64,000 nt of DNA from Micromonospora chokoriensis. Lineage in GTDB: Bacteria > Actinomycetota > Actinomycetes > Mycobacteriales > Micromonosporaceae. The notes beneath the pieces are model-generated. The model had not been told where the DNA came from. It did no database searches and saw only the letters and a program-made list of their open reading frames with translations. Position 1 is the first letter of the stretch; every line of letters begins with the position of its first letter. A program made the translations under genes and the position numbers. The stretch spans positions 1,240,001-1,304,000 of the forward strand of contig NZ_LT607409.1 of NCBI RefSeq assembly GCF_900091505.1, given 5' to 3'. This document shows positions 40,553 to 48,701 of the stretch, piece by piece.

Positions 40553-43500
40553 ATGGCCGGCGTGCCGCACCTGTTCGGCGAGGCGGCACGGACCGTCAAC
40601 TCGGCCGCGACCCGGCTGGCCCGAACCGTGGGCCTGAGCCGTCGCCGGGTCTGGTCGCGACCGGGCCGACACCACATCGAGGTCCACGGCGTGTGCCAGG
40701 ACGGCGGCAACCGGTTGGCGCGCCAGGTGGAGGACGCGCTGGAGCGGATGCCGGGAGTGGCCTGGGCCCGGGTCAACGCCCCGTCCGGCCGGGTGGTGGT
40801 CGCCGTCCAGAACCCCGAGCCGGCGATGCGCGACCTGATCGAGACGATCAGCCGGGTCGAGCAGACCTGCGACCACGAGCCCGACCCGGAGATCCCGCCG
40901 CCGCACCCACCGGAGGAGGGGCCCCGAACTCCGCGCACCCTCGGCGGGCTCGCCTCGGACGCGCTGGGCCTCACCATCTCGGCGGCCACCCGGATCCTGC
41001 CGTTCGCGCCGCTGCCCGGGGAGGTCTCCGGTCTGCTGGCCGCCGTGGATCTACAGCCGAAGGTGCACGAGTTCGTCGGCAAACGACTGCGCTCCGACCC
41101 ACGCGCCGACATCCTGTTCCCCCTGGCCGAGGCGGTGGTGCAGGGCTTGACCGGTCGCTGGACCGGGATCGTCCTGGACGGTGCCCAGCGGGTGGTGCAG
41201 TGGGGCGAGGCGCGGGCCCAACTCTCCGCCTGGGAGCGCGCCGAGCCACGGCTGACCGGTGCCGCGGACCGTGCCACGGCCCGGTGGCCGGTGATCGACC
41301 GTCCCCGGCCGAAGCCGGACGGCCCCGTCGAGCGGTACATCAACAAGATGCTCGCCGCGGGCGCGGCGGCCGGAGCGGCGGCCATGCCGTTCGCCGGGCC
41401 CAAGCGGGCCACCGCGCTGGGCCTCGCCGCCCTGCCCAAGGCACCCGGCAGTGGACGCGAGGGGTACGCCGCCCAGCTCGGCTGGATGCTGGCCCGGCGT
41501 GGCGTGATCGCGATGGACCGCAGCGTGCTGCGGGAACTGGACCGGATCGACACGCTCGTGTTGGACGCGGCAGTGCTCGGCTCCGACCGGGGCGTACTGG
41601 CCGATCTGGCGCCGGCGACCGGAGCGGACGTCGACGAGGTGGCGGAGCGGGCCTTCGGGCTGTTCGACCCGGACCACCCGGCCGCGTCCCGCACGGCCGA
41701 CGAGTGGCGGCTCGGACCGCTCGACCAGATGCCCGCCAACGGCGATGGGGACATCCCGGACGGCAACCGCCTGCGATCCGCCGGGGGTCAACTTCTCGGC
41801 CTGGCACACCGGGACCGGCTGGCCGCGCTGTTGCGGGTGGAACCGGAGCCCGCGCCCGGCGTCGACGGTCTGCCGGCCGCCGCCCGCAGGGCCGGTCTGC
41901 GGCTGGTCGTCGCGGGTGGGGACGAGCAGCGGTACGCCTTCGCCGACGCGCTGCTGCCGGGCGCTGACCGGTTGACCGAGTCGGTACGCGCGCTTCAGCG
42001 CGACGGCGCGGTGGTGATGGTGGTTTCCGCGGACCGGAAGGCGCTCGCCGCGTCCGACTGTGGTCTGGGGTTCACCACCGACCCGGAGGACCTGCCGCCG
42101 TGGGGCGCGCACCTGCTGGTCGGCGGCGACCTGCGGGTGGTGGCCCTGGTGATCGAGGCGACCGGGGTCGCCCGGCGCACGGCGAAGCAGAACATCCGGC
42201 TGTCCATGGCCGGCAGCGGTCTCGGGGCGCTCGGCGCGTTCACCGCCCCACCGACGCAGTTGCCGCACAAGGCGCTGGTCGCCGTCAACGGTGCTGCCGG
42301 GTTGGCCTTCGCGAACGGAGTCTGGCAGGCCCGCCGGCTGCACGACCAGTCGGGCACCCCGGCACCGGTCACGACCGCCTGGCATCTGATGCCCGTCAGT
42401 ACCGTTCTCGACCATCTGCACAGCACCCCTGACGGTCTGACCGGCGCGGAGGCCCAGCGCCGGCACCACGGGTCGGCGGGTGACGGGGCCTCCGGGCCCG
42501 GATCCGGTGGTCTGCTGCGCGCCTTCGTGGAGGAGTTGTCCAACCCGTTGACCCCGGTGCTGGCCGCCGGTGCGGTGCTCTCCGCCTCCTTCGGGTCGCT
42601 CGTCGACGCCGCGCTGGTGGGCAGCGTCGTCGGTGGTTCCGCCCTGATCGGCGCGGTGCACGAACGGAACACGGAACGGTCGCTGGCGGAGTTGCTGTCC
42701 CGTTCGGCGGTGACGGCGCGGGTCCGTCGGGACGGTGCCGAGCAGGTGGTCGCCGCCGGAGACCTGGTCCTCGGGGACGTCATCACCCTCGAACCCGGCG
42801 ACTCGGTGCCCGCCGACTGCCGGGTGCTCGAATCAGTGGGCCTGGAGGCCGACGAGTCCTCCCTGACCGGCGAGTCGTTGCCGGTCGCCAAGTCCAACCG
42901 GCCGGTGGTGGCCGCCGCGATCGCCGACCGTCACTCGATGCTGTACGAGGGGACGACGGTCGCCGCCGGACACGGCACCGCCGTGGTGGTGGCGACCGGA
43001 TCGGACACCGAATCCGGCCGCAGCCTCGCGCTGGTCCGGCAGGCTCCGCCGACCAGCGGGGTGGAAGCCCGGCTCGGCTCGTTGACCAGCACCGCCATCC
43101 CGTTGGCCGCCGGCTCGGCGGTGGCGGTGGCGGGTGCGGGGCTGCTTCGGGGCGTACCCCTGGCGGAAACGGCGGCGACCGCCGCGAACCTCGCCGTGGC
43201 GTCGGTGCCGGAGGGGCTGCCGTTCCTGGTGAGTGCGGCGCAGCTGGCGGCTGCCCGACGTCTCGCCGAGCACGGCGCGTTGGTGCGCAACCCGCGCACC
43301 ATCGAGGCGTTGGGTCGGGTGGACGTGCTCTGCTTCGACAAGACCGGCACGCTCACCGAGGGGCAGCTGCTGCTGGCCGGGGTCGGTGACAGTTCCGGTG
43401 ACCGGTACGCCCCGGTGGACCGGTTGGACGACCGCCTCCAGTTGACGCTGGCTGCGGCGTTGCGGGCCACCCCCGCCGCGGCGAATCCGGAGGAGTTGGC

Positions 43501-44977
43501 GTTGCAGACGGACCGGGCGGTCCGGCGGGGTGCCGGGGAGGCCGGGGTGGTGGAGCAGACGGGCGCTCCCGGTTGGCGGGCGAACGGAGGGCTGCCGTTC
43601 GAGCCGTCCCGCGGCTACCACGCGAGCGTCGGCGAGACCGACGGTCGGCTGCTGTTGAGCGTCAAGGGTGCTCCGGAGACGGTGCTGCCGCGGTGTTCGG
43701 CGCGGCGCATGGACGGCACCCAGCAGCCGTTGGACGACGCCGGGCGCGCGGAGTTGGAGCGGATGCTCGCCGACCGGGCCGGGGCGGGCAACCGGATCCT
43801 GGCCGTCGCGGAATGTCCCGTGGACGACCCGAAGGTGACCGACTCCAACGTGCGAGGGCTGACCTTCGTGGGTTTCCTGGCCCTCGCGGACGGAGTCCGG
43901 GAGAGCGCTGCCCCGGCGGTGCGCCGGATCCGGCAGGCCGGCGTGCACACCATCATGATCACTGGTGATCATCCGGCCACCGCCGAGGCGATCGCCGCCA
44001 CCATCAGCGAGCACGACGAGCAACGCGTGGTCACCGCCGGTGAACTCGACCAACTGGACGACGATGCGCTCGCCGACCGGCTGGCCAACACCGACGTGGT
44101 GGCCCGCTGCACCCCGGCGCACAAGGTGCGGATCATCCAGGCGTTGCAGAAGTGCGGACGAACCGTCGCGATGACCGGTGACGGTGCCAACGACGCTCCG
44201 GCGATCCGGCTGGCCGACGTCGGCATCGCCCTCGGTCAACGGGGCACCCCGGCGGCGCGTGCCGCCGCCGACCTGGTGGTCACCGACGACCGGTTGGAGA
44301 CCATCATCGCGACCCTGGTGGAGGGGCGGGCGATGTGGTCGTCGGTGCGCCACGCGCTCAGCATCCTGGTCGGCGGCAACCTGGGCGAGATCGCGTTCAG
44401 CGTGCTCACCGCCGCGGCGACCGGTCGTTCCGCGCTGACCGGCCGACAACTGCTACTGGTCAACCTGCTCACCGACCTGGCACCGGCGCTGGCCATCGCG
44501 GTCCGGCCACCCGCGTCGGACCGCACCGACAGGCTGCTCCGGGAGGGCCCGGACATGGCGCTCGGGGAGAGCCTCACCAGGGAGATCGGATTGCGGGCGG
44601 CAGCCACCACGCTGGGCGCGACGACGGGTTGGACGTTGGCTCGGTACACCGGCCGTCGGCAGCGGGCCGGAACGGTCGCCCTGGTGTCGCTGGTCGGCAC
44701 CCAGCTCGGCCAGACCGTCCTGGCCGGGGGCACCAGCCCGACCGTGCTGGCGTCGACGGCGGCGTCGCTGGGAGTGCTGGCCGTGGTGGTGCAGACGCCG
44801 GGGGTGAGCCAGTTCTTCGGTTGCACCCCGCTCGGGCCGGTCGGTTGGACCATCGGGGCCGGGTCGGCGCTCGGCGCCACCTTCGCCAACGGCGCGCTCA
44901 CCAGGCTGATGGAACACCTGCCGGAAGCACGACCCGCCGCCGCCGCGTCCGTGCCCGAGACCGAGCACGCGGACTAA
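40553..44977 (+). CDS. Large P-type cation ATPase with a degenerate P-type ATPase fused at its N-terminus (CtpI-like)
   Basis: A 1474-residue protein. The C-terminal half (about 600-1474) is a complete P-type ATPase: actuator TGES at 772-775, membrane PEGLP motif, phosphorylation loop DKTGTLTEG with Asp929, and hinge GDGANDAPAIRLADVGIAL near 1206. PEGLP rather than CPC suggests a P2-like cation site. The N-terminal half also follows a P-type plan: an HMA-like domain without CxxC, then RIDTLVLDAAVL (Asp338 where DKTGT is expected), VVAGGDE at the TGD position, SADRKALAASDCGLGF (residues 492-507) in place of GDGxND, and RTAKQNIRLSM before membrane helices. It resembles mycobacterial CtpI in size. 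GGGAGG precedes the ATG. The ion is unknown. Confidence 0.88.
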   Translation: MAGVPHLFGEAARTVNSAATRLARTVGLSRRRVWSRPGRHHIEVHGVCQDGGNRLARQVEDALERMPGVAWARVNAPSGRVVVAVQNPEPAMRDLIETISRVEQTCDHEPDPEIPPPHPPEEGPRTPRTLGGLASDALGLTISAATRILPFAPLPGEVSGLLAAVDLQPKVHEFVGKRLRSDPRADILFPLAEAVVQGLTGRWTGIVLDGAQRVVQWGEARAQLSAWERAEPRLTGAADRATARWPVIDRPRPKPDGPVERYINKMLAAGAAAGAAAMPFAGPKRATALGLAALPKAPGSGREGYAAQLGWMLARRGVIAMDRSVLRELDRIDTLVLDAAVLGSDRGVLADLAPATGADVDEVAERAFGLFDPDHPAASRTADEWRLGPLDQMPANGDGDIPDGNRLRSAGGQLLGLAHRDRLAALLRVEPEPAPGVDGLPAAARRAGLRLVVAGGDEQRYAFADALLPGADRLTESVRALQRDGAVVMVVSADRKALAASDCGLGFTTDPEDLPPWGAHLLVGGDLRVVALVIEATGVARRTAKQNIRLSMAGSGLGALGAFTAPPTQLPHKALVAVNGAAGLAFANGVWQARRLHDQSGTPAPVTTAWHLMPVSTVLDHLHSTPDGLTGAEAQRRHHGSAGDGASGPGSGGLLRAFVEELSNPLTPVLAAGAVLSASFGSLVDAALVGSVVGGSALIGAVHERNTERSLAELLSRSAVTARVRRDGAEQVVAAGDLVLGDVITLEPGDSVPADCRVLESVGLEADESSLTGESLPVAKSNRPVVAAAIADRHSMLYEGTTVAAGHGTAVVVATGSDTESGRSLALVRQAPPTSGVEARLGSLTSTAIPLAAGSAVAVAGAGLLRGVPLAETAATAANLAVASVPEGLPFLVSAAQLAAARRLAEHGALVRNPRTIEALGRVDVLCFDKTGTLTEGQLLLAGVGDSSGDRYAPVDRLDDRLQLTLAAALRATPAAANPEELALQTDRAVRRGAGEAGVVEQTGAPGWRANGGLPFEPSRGYHASVGETDGRLLLSVKGAPETVLPRCSARRMDGTQQPLDDAGRAELERMLADRAGAGNRILAVAECPVDDPKVTDSNVRGLTFVGFLALADGVRESAAPAVRRIRQAGVHTIMITGDHPATAEAIAATISEHDEQRVVTAGELDQLDDDALADRLANTDVVARCTPAHKVRIIQALQKCGRTVAMTGDGANDAPAIRLADVGIALGQRGTPAARAAADLVVTDDRLETIIATLVEGRAMWSSVRHALSILVGGNLGEIAFSVLTAAATGRSALTGRQLLLVNLLTDLAPALAIAVRPPASDRTDRLLREGPDMALGESLTREIGLRAAATTLGATTGWTLARYTGRRQRAGTVALVSLVGTQLGQTVLAGGTSPTVLASTAASLGVLAVVVQTPGVSQFFGCTPLGPVGWTIGAGSALGATFANGALTRLMEHLPEARPAAAASVPETEHAD

Positions 44978-45030
44978 CCACCCACACCGCAATGACGAAC
45001 ATCGTTGATCTCGCTGGCTAGCCTGACGGC

Positions 45031-45336
45031 ATGCCGTCGTTCCTGGACAACGGGACTCGTCCGAAGGCCTGGCCGTCCCTCCCGTTGGCGCTGCTGCTGC
45101 CGTGCAGCCTGCTGGTCCTGATGGGCATCACCGATGACCGCAAGCCGCCCCCACCGGCAGGCGTACTGATGCCGGCGACAACAGTAGACGTGCACGGTGA
45201 CAGGGGCTCGCTGCTCATCCATCCGCGGATCATGACAAGTGCGACGCACGACCCGACAGGCCTTTACCGCAGCGGCCTGGGGAGAGGCACTTCCCCTCTG
45301 ATCGCCTTACCGGCCAGCTCCACGCGCTCCGCATGA
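45031..45336 (+). CDS. Possible small hypothetical protein
   Basis: A 101-codon frame with one hydrophobic stretch (AWPSLPLALLLPCSLLVLMG) and no recognisable family. TAGCCT (45019-45024) ends 6 nt before the ATG, the same layout as the probable leaderless genes here, which is the main support. Its 3' end overlaps the opposite-strand zinc-motif gene by 73 nt. It may be spurious. Confidence 0.25.
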   Translation: MPSFLDNGTRPKAWPSLPLALLLPCSLLVLMGITDDRKPPPPAGVLMPATTVDVHGDRGSLLIHPRIMTSATHDPTGLYRSGLGRGTSPLIALPASSTRSA

Positions 45337-45590
45337 AGCCGGCTGTCGTCCAGCGGATGGCCGGGCACGTTGATGCAGCGTTGGCCCGACAGGGCACTAC
45401 ACACTGGACACAGGAGAAAGAACCCGCTCGACGGCACCAGCTCCACACCCTGCGCCAGAGCGGATCTGCCAATCTTGACGATCGCCTCGTACAGGTCGTC
45501 GTCCTGATGCCGTGTAGCTGCGGCAGCCGCCTCGCGCATCCCGTCCCAGAACTGTTCGACCGAATTCGGCTCGTTCACGTCAATCCGCAC
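45264..45590 (-). CDS. Small protein with a CxxC...C...H zinc-binding-like motif
   Basis: 108 residues from a GTG at 45590. The C-terminal half contains CPVCSALSGQRC followed by HPLDDSRLHAERVELA. This CxxC-x7-C ... H-x-x-R pattern is found in small actinobacterial zinc-finger proteins, often in accessory regions. The N-terminal half is acidic and helical (NSVEQFWDGMREAAAAATR). It has no clear neighbour partner. Confidence 0.5.
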   Translation of the reverse strand: MRIDVNEPNSVEQFWDGMREAAAAATRHQDDDLYEAIVKIGRSALAQGVELVPSSGFFLLCPVCSALSGQRCINVPGHPLDDSRLHAERVELAGKAIRGEVPLPRPLR

Positions 45591-45741
45591 GATCGCGGAT
45601 CCCCGCGTCCGGTCCGCGTAAACGTCAGCACCCCACCGGGGCGCCAGTCGCTACTGTCGATGCGACAGAGCCCTCAGCATCGTCGACGTGGTCCGGATAA
45701 CATCCCCCTGCTTTGATCTATCACGGGGAGGAAACATCTAC

Positions 45742-46467
45742 ATGCGGTGGAAGATCCCGGCTGGCGCCCTGATCGCGCTGGCCTTTCTGGTTCCGGCGGC
45801 ACCGGCGGCCGCCCAGTTCGAATCGCCCGGGAAGGACGCGGCCTGTCAGACGGTCGAGCGCAAGGTGTACCAGGACGTCCGCAAGATCGTCGCCGTTGAC
45901 CTGGACACCCCGACCGATCAGGAGATCCGGGTATTGACCGCCCAGCTCCTACACTGGGCCAAGGTCGACAAGTTGGCCGGTCTGCAGGACACCGTTGAGC
46001 AGCGACTGAAGGGCACCCCCGAGGAACTCCGGGCATTCCTCAAGAAGGGCGTGCCGAACGTCTGGACGACTGATCTGCGGATCAAGGTGAACCAGTCGAT
46101 GACGGGCGCCGGCGTCAACGTGAAGAAGGCCGCACAGGTGACGCTCGACAACGGGTCCGCCGATGCCCTCCTGGCCTACCTCAATGACGGCGTGTACACC
46201 GCGCGCGAGCTCGACTGCGCGTCCCAGCCCACCCCGACGCCGAGCGCATCGCCCAGCGTCACGCCGAGCGCCACCCCCAGCACCACGCCGACCGGTGCCG
46301 CGACGCCTACCGCTTCCGCCAGCCTGGGTGCCGGTGGCGAGGGCGGTGGGCTGCCCAAGACCGGCGCCAACACCGCCATCGTGGCCAGCGTTGGCGCTGT
46401 GCTCCTGCTCCTCGGTGGCATCGGCTTCCTGATTGGGCGCCGACGCCGCTCCCGCTTCGTCGCGTAG
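45742..46467 (+). CDS. Sortase-anchored (LPXTG) surface protein with ALF-type repeats
   Basis: A 241-residue exported protein: signal peptide about 1-25 (ending APAAAQ), a helical domain with ALF-like repeats (GTPEELRAFLKKGV, then GSADALLAYLNDGVYTAREL), a Pro/Thr/Ser spacer, and the sorting signal LPKTG followed by a hydrophobic helix and RRRRSR. It should be linked to peptidoglycan by a sortase after cleavage between Thr and Gly. GGGAGG lies 11 nt before the ATG, a long spacing. A strong terminator follows. No sortase gene is adjacent. Confidence 0.85.
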   Translation: MRWKIPAGALIALAFLVPAAPAAAQFESPGKDAACQTVERKVYQDVRKIVAVDLDTPTDQEIRVLTAQLLHWAKVDKLAGLQDTVEQRLKGTPEELRAFLKKGVPNVWTTDLRIKVNQSMTGAGVNVKKAAQVTLDNGSADALLAYLNDGVYTARELDCASQPTPTPSASPSVTPSATPSTTPTGAATPTASASLGAGGEGGGLPKTGANTAIVASVGAVLLLLGGIGFLIGRRRRSRFVA

Positions 46468-46475
46468 CCCCACTC

Positions 46476-46514
46476 GACGCGCCCGGCTCGATGAAGCATC
46501 GAGCCGGGCGCGTC
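46476..46514 (+). terminator. Strong hairpin after the LPXTG gene
   Basis: GACGCGCCCGGCTCGATG (46476-46493) pairs perfectly with the arm at 46497-46514; 18-bp stem and 3-nt loop, 8 bp past the stop. Confidence 0.85.
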
Positions 46515-46666
46515 CTTGCGTGCCCTGACGGCGGCGACTGGTCACAGTTGGACAGGCCGCCGCTCGGCTGCCGCCTGCGACCGGCTGCGCACCCCACCCG
46601 CTGGACTTCCTGGCCGCACTCGACGCGGGACTCGCGGCCTGCGACGAGCCGTGAGCGGTGCAGCCG

Positions 46667-46960
46667 TCATTCCCCACGGCTGCTCGGGGCGTGCTTGCGT
46701 CGCTCGTCAAGCCGCCGCAACCTGCGGAGGTATTGCCCGGCGTAGGACCGCTGCGCATCGTCCAGCGCCTGCGCATCCGGGTCCGCGAACGCCTCGTGGT
46801 AGGCAACCTCGGCCGGGTCCTGGTCGTGCTCGATCAGCCGACCGAGCGCCTGGGCGTCGCGAGCCAGCGGCGCTCTGCTCGCCACCTCTTCGCGCCAGAT
46901 GGCCCCGCTGCTGCCGCCGTCCTGCATCCGGCGATGGTAGACCTCAACCAGGGTCGACAC
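46667..46960 (-). CDS. Hypothetical protein, charged and helical
   Basis: 97 residues if started at the GTG at 46960 (VSTLVEVYHRRMQDGG); the frame is open to a TTG at 46987. It is soluble and rich in Arg/Glu/Asp (AEVAYHEAFADPDAQALDDA), with no family recognised. It is divergent from the small membrane gene at 47011. Support is only from composition and lack of a better frame. Confidence 0.4.
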   Translation of the reverse strand: MSTLVEVYHRRMQDGGSSGAIWREEVASRAPLARDAQALGRLIEHDQDPAEVAYHEAFADPDAQALDDAQRSYAGQYLRRLRRLDERRKHAPSSRGE

Positions 46961-47010
46961 CGTCGGTTCGGGAGAGCCCGGCGCCAACCCCGCCGGTACG
47001 CTGGTCCAGG

Positions 47011-47352
47011 ATGGAACTCACCGCCGTACTGACGTCGATCCTTGTGGCCACCGTCATCATCTCGGGGCTCGGGGTTCTCTTCTTGATGGGTTATCCGTCG
47101 CGCTTCGGGGTGGCCGATCGAAGCGAAGCGGAGCGCGCGGCCATGCTTGCGTCCGACCGCCGACATCATCGGCTGGTCAACCGGGGAATGTCAGCAGTCA
47201 TTTCGATCATCACCGGCGTGCTCGCTGTAGCCATCCTCGCCGGCCCGTCGGATAAGCAGTCAGGCGGGCTTCTCATGGCGGCACTGTCATTGGTCAGTGC
47301 TGCCGTGTTCGTGCTGCTCATTCGCCGGGATCGGAAGCGGCCTGGGGGTTAG
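47011..47352 (+). CDS. Small membrane protein, function unknown
   Basis: 113 residues with three hydrophobic segments (about 5-27, 58-78 and 85-103) around a basic loop (SDRRHHRLVNRG). TACGCT (46997-47002) ends 8 nt before the ATG and there is no Shine-Dalgarno sequence. No family recognised. Confidence 0.5.
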   Translation: MELTAVLTSILVATVIISGLGVLFLMGYPSRFGVADRSEAERAAMLASDRRHHRLVNRGMSAVISIITGVLAVAILAGPSDKQSGGLLMAALSLVSAAVFVLLIRRDRKRPGG

Positions 47353-47541
47353 CAGGAGCTCGCGGACGACTGGTGGTGTCGGCGGATCCCAGGTCAGCCT
47401 GTCCGTCGGCCAGCCCGCAGAAGGTGCAACGCGATGGTGCGCCAGCGGTGGAGCGGATCTCCTCGCCGGCGGTCTCCGACCCCAGGCGTGGCCGACCGGT
47501 GCCGGCCGAAGGTCGCCAGCAGAGCCGAGGCCGGGCCGCGT

Positions 47542-47560
47542 TGGTTGCACTACGCAACCA
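47542..47560. promoter_or_regulatory. Palindrome, possible operator
   Basis: TGGTTGC-ACTAC-GCAACCA: 7-bp perfect arms, 5-nt spacer, 43 bp before the ATG of the hypothetical gene at 47603. It could be a regulator site; no regulator gene is adjacent. Confidence 0.35.
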
Positions 47561-47602
47561 GAATCAACCGGGGAAGGTGCTGGTGGGCCGGGAGGTACCA
47601 CC

Positions 47603-48067
47603 ATGCGAACCACTTCGCCACGATCACCAGTGATCCGCTCCCGCTACGCCCGCGCCGATCGCACAGTGCCGCCACCACTACGAATGAGGCAACCGAGCCC
47701 CTCACCCCGCCGAGGGGCTAAAGCCCCGCGACGGACCGTGTACGGCCGTCATCCACTCGCTTCGGAACCACCGCGCGGCACGTCCAGCACCGCACCGCCC
47801 ATCCGTCCGGCAATCCGACGGCTGCTTGGTCGAACCGGCGCCGGGTCCGGGCTACGCCGAGTGCTTGCCGCCGATCGCCGTGACGAGATGGTGAGTCAGT
47901 GGCGCGCCTACCGGGCCCAGATGTCAGGGGCCGCCATGCCGCCCAACAAGCTGGAATCAGGTCCATTGCAGGTCGACCACGTCCGCGACGGCGTCGCCCT
48001 GGTGGTCACCGATGTCCACGCGGTCTGGTGGCACGACAAGCTATCGCAGAGTAGCCGGCATCCATGA
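47603..48067 (+). CDS. Hypothetical protein with strong ribosome binding site
   Basis: 154 residues. The ATG is preceded by GGGAGGT at 6 nt spacing, the main reason to call it. The first 80 residues are Arg/Pro/Ser-rich (RSRYARADRTVPPPLRMRQP) and look poorly conserved. The last 60 are more typical of a folded domain (MVSQWRAYRAQMSGAAMPPN ... VALVVTDVHAVWWHDKL). It may be a decayed or recombined gene. No family recognised. Confidence 0.4.
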   Translation: MRTTSPRSPVIRSRYARADRTVPPPLRMRQPSPSPRRGAKAPRRTVYGRHPLASEPPRGTSSTAPPIRPAIRRLLGRTGAGSGLRRVLAADRRDEMVSQWRAYRAQMSGAAMPPNKLESGPLQVDHVRDGVALVVTDVHAVWWHDKLSQSSRHP

Positions 48068-48191
48068 CGCTTGGCTCGGTCCTGAGCCCAGCGGTGGAAC
48101 GTGTCAACAGGGCGACCATCCGGCCACAAGATCATGACTGACCTGTGCCCGTTGATCTCGCGATGAGAATTCGCCTGATCAGAGGCGGTAT

Positions 48192-48267
48192 TGGTGGAGC
48201 CCAGGGGACTCGAACCCCTAACCCCTGCCTTGCAAAGGCAGTGCTCTGCCAGTTGAGCTAGGGCCCC
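48192..48267 (-). tRNA. tRNA-Ala (UGC)
   Basis: A 76-nt cloverleaf including an encoded CCA end (48192-48194). Anticodon TGC in loop TTTGCAA, T-loop TTCGAGT. The acceptor stem GGGGCCC/GGGCTCC has the G3-U70 wobble pair that marks tRNA-Ala for alanyl-tRNA synthetase. Confidence 0.97.
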
Positions 48268-48303
48268 GTGCGTGGGCGTCGAATGCTCGTCGCCGGCCGG
48301 ACG

Positions 48304-48432
48304 TCAGCGCAGGTCGGGCGCGGTGGTCGCCTCGTGCCACAGGGCACGCTCGTCGTTCGAGGCCTTGATCTTGTTGAACACGACGGCGGCCACGCCGACG
48401 ACGCCAGCCACAATCAGCAGCTTCTTGAACAT
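48304..48432 (-). CDS. DLW-39 family small protein
   Basis: A 42-residue protein encoded between the two tRNA genes. It reads MFKKLLIVAGVVGVAAVVFN and then KIKASNDERALWHEAT: a hydrophobic N-terminal helix and the ALWHEAT motif that corresponds to the D/A-LW-xEAT motif of the actinobacterial DLW-39 family. Members are usually found in the same position near gyrA and tRNA-Ile/Ala. Probably membrane-associated. Function unknown. Confidence 0.8.
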   Translation of the reverse strand: MFKKLLIVAGVVGVAAVVFNKIKASNDERALWHEATTAPDLR

Positions 48433-48476
48433 TGGGGCGACCCCTCGTGCTCGACTACCGTCGGACGACAATGCGG

Positions 48477-48550
48477 TGGGGCTAGATGGAATCGAACCAT
48501 CGACCTCAGAGTTATCAGCTCTGCGCTCTAACCGACTGAGCTATAGCCCC
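48477..48550 (-). tRNA. tRNA-Ile (GAU)
   Basis: A 74-nt cloverleaf with acceptor GGGGCTA/TAGCCCC, anticodon GAT in loop CTGATAA, T-loop TTCGATT and discriminator A. The genomic bases after it read CCG, so the full CCA end is not encoded and must be added. It lies downstream of gyrA/DUF3566 as in many actinobacteria. Confidence 0.97.
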
Positions 48551-48701
48551 GCGTTGCGACGAGCAAGATTAACCCATCCGCTCTGCCGGCCCCAAATCGG
48601 GGTCCGAACCTGCGAGCCGGGCCGTCGCCGCCTGCCAAAACCTACCCGATTACGGGACGCCGGAGCGACCGCATTTCGCGGTGCCCCGGCGCCCCGGTCG
48701 C

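Noticed and set aside
40402..41766. Long minus-strand frame opposite the P-type ATPase
   Set aside because: It is antisense to a well-supported gene and has low-complexity Ser/Pro/Arg sequence. Only its last 87 codons (40141-40401) have a ribosome binding site and a protein-like sequence.
47318..47557. Minus-strand frame with a CTFCG motif
   Set aside because: It has a TTG start with no ribosome binding site and low-complexity sequence; one CxxC is not enough to support a zinc protein.
45000..48191. Integrated mobile element at tRNA-Ala
   Set aside because: No integrase, transposase, relaxase or second copy of the tRNA 3' end was seen, so it is kept only as an observation.
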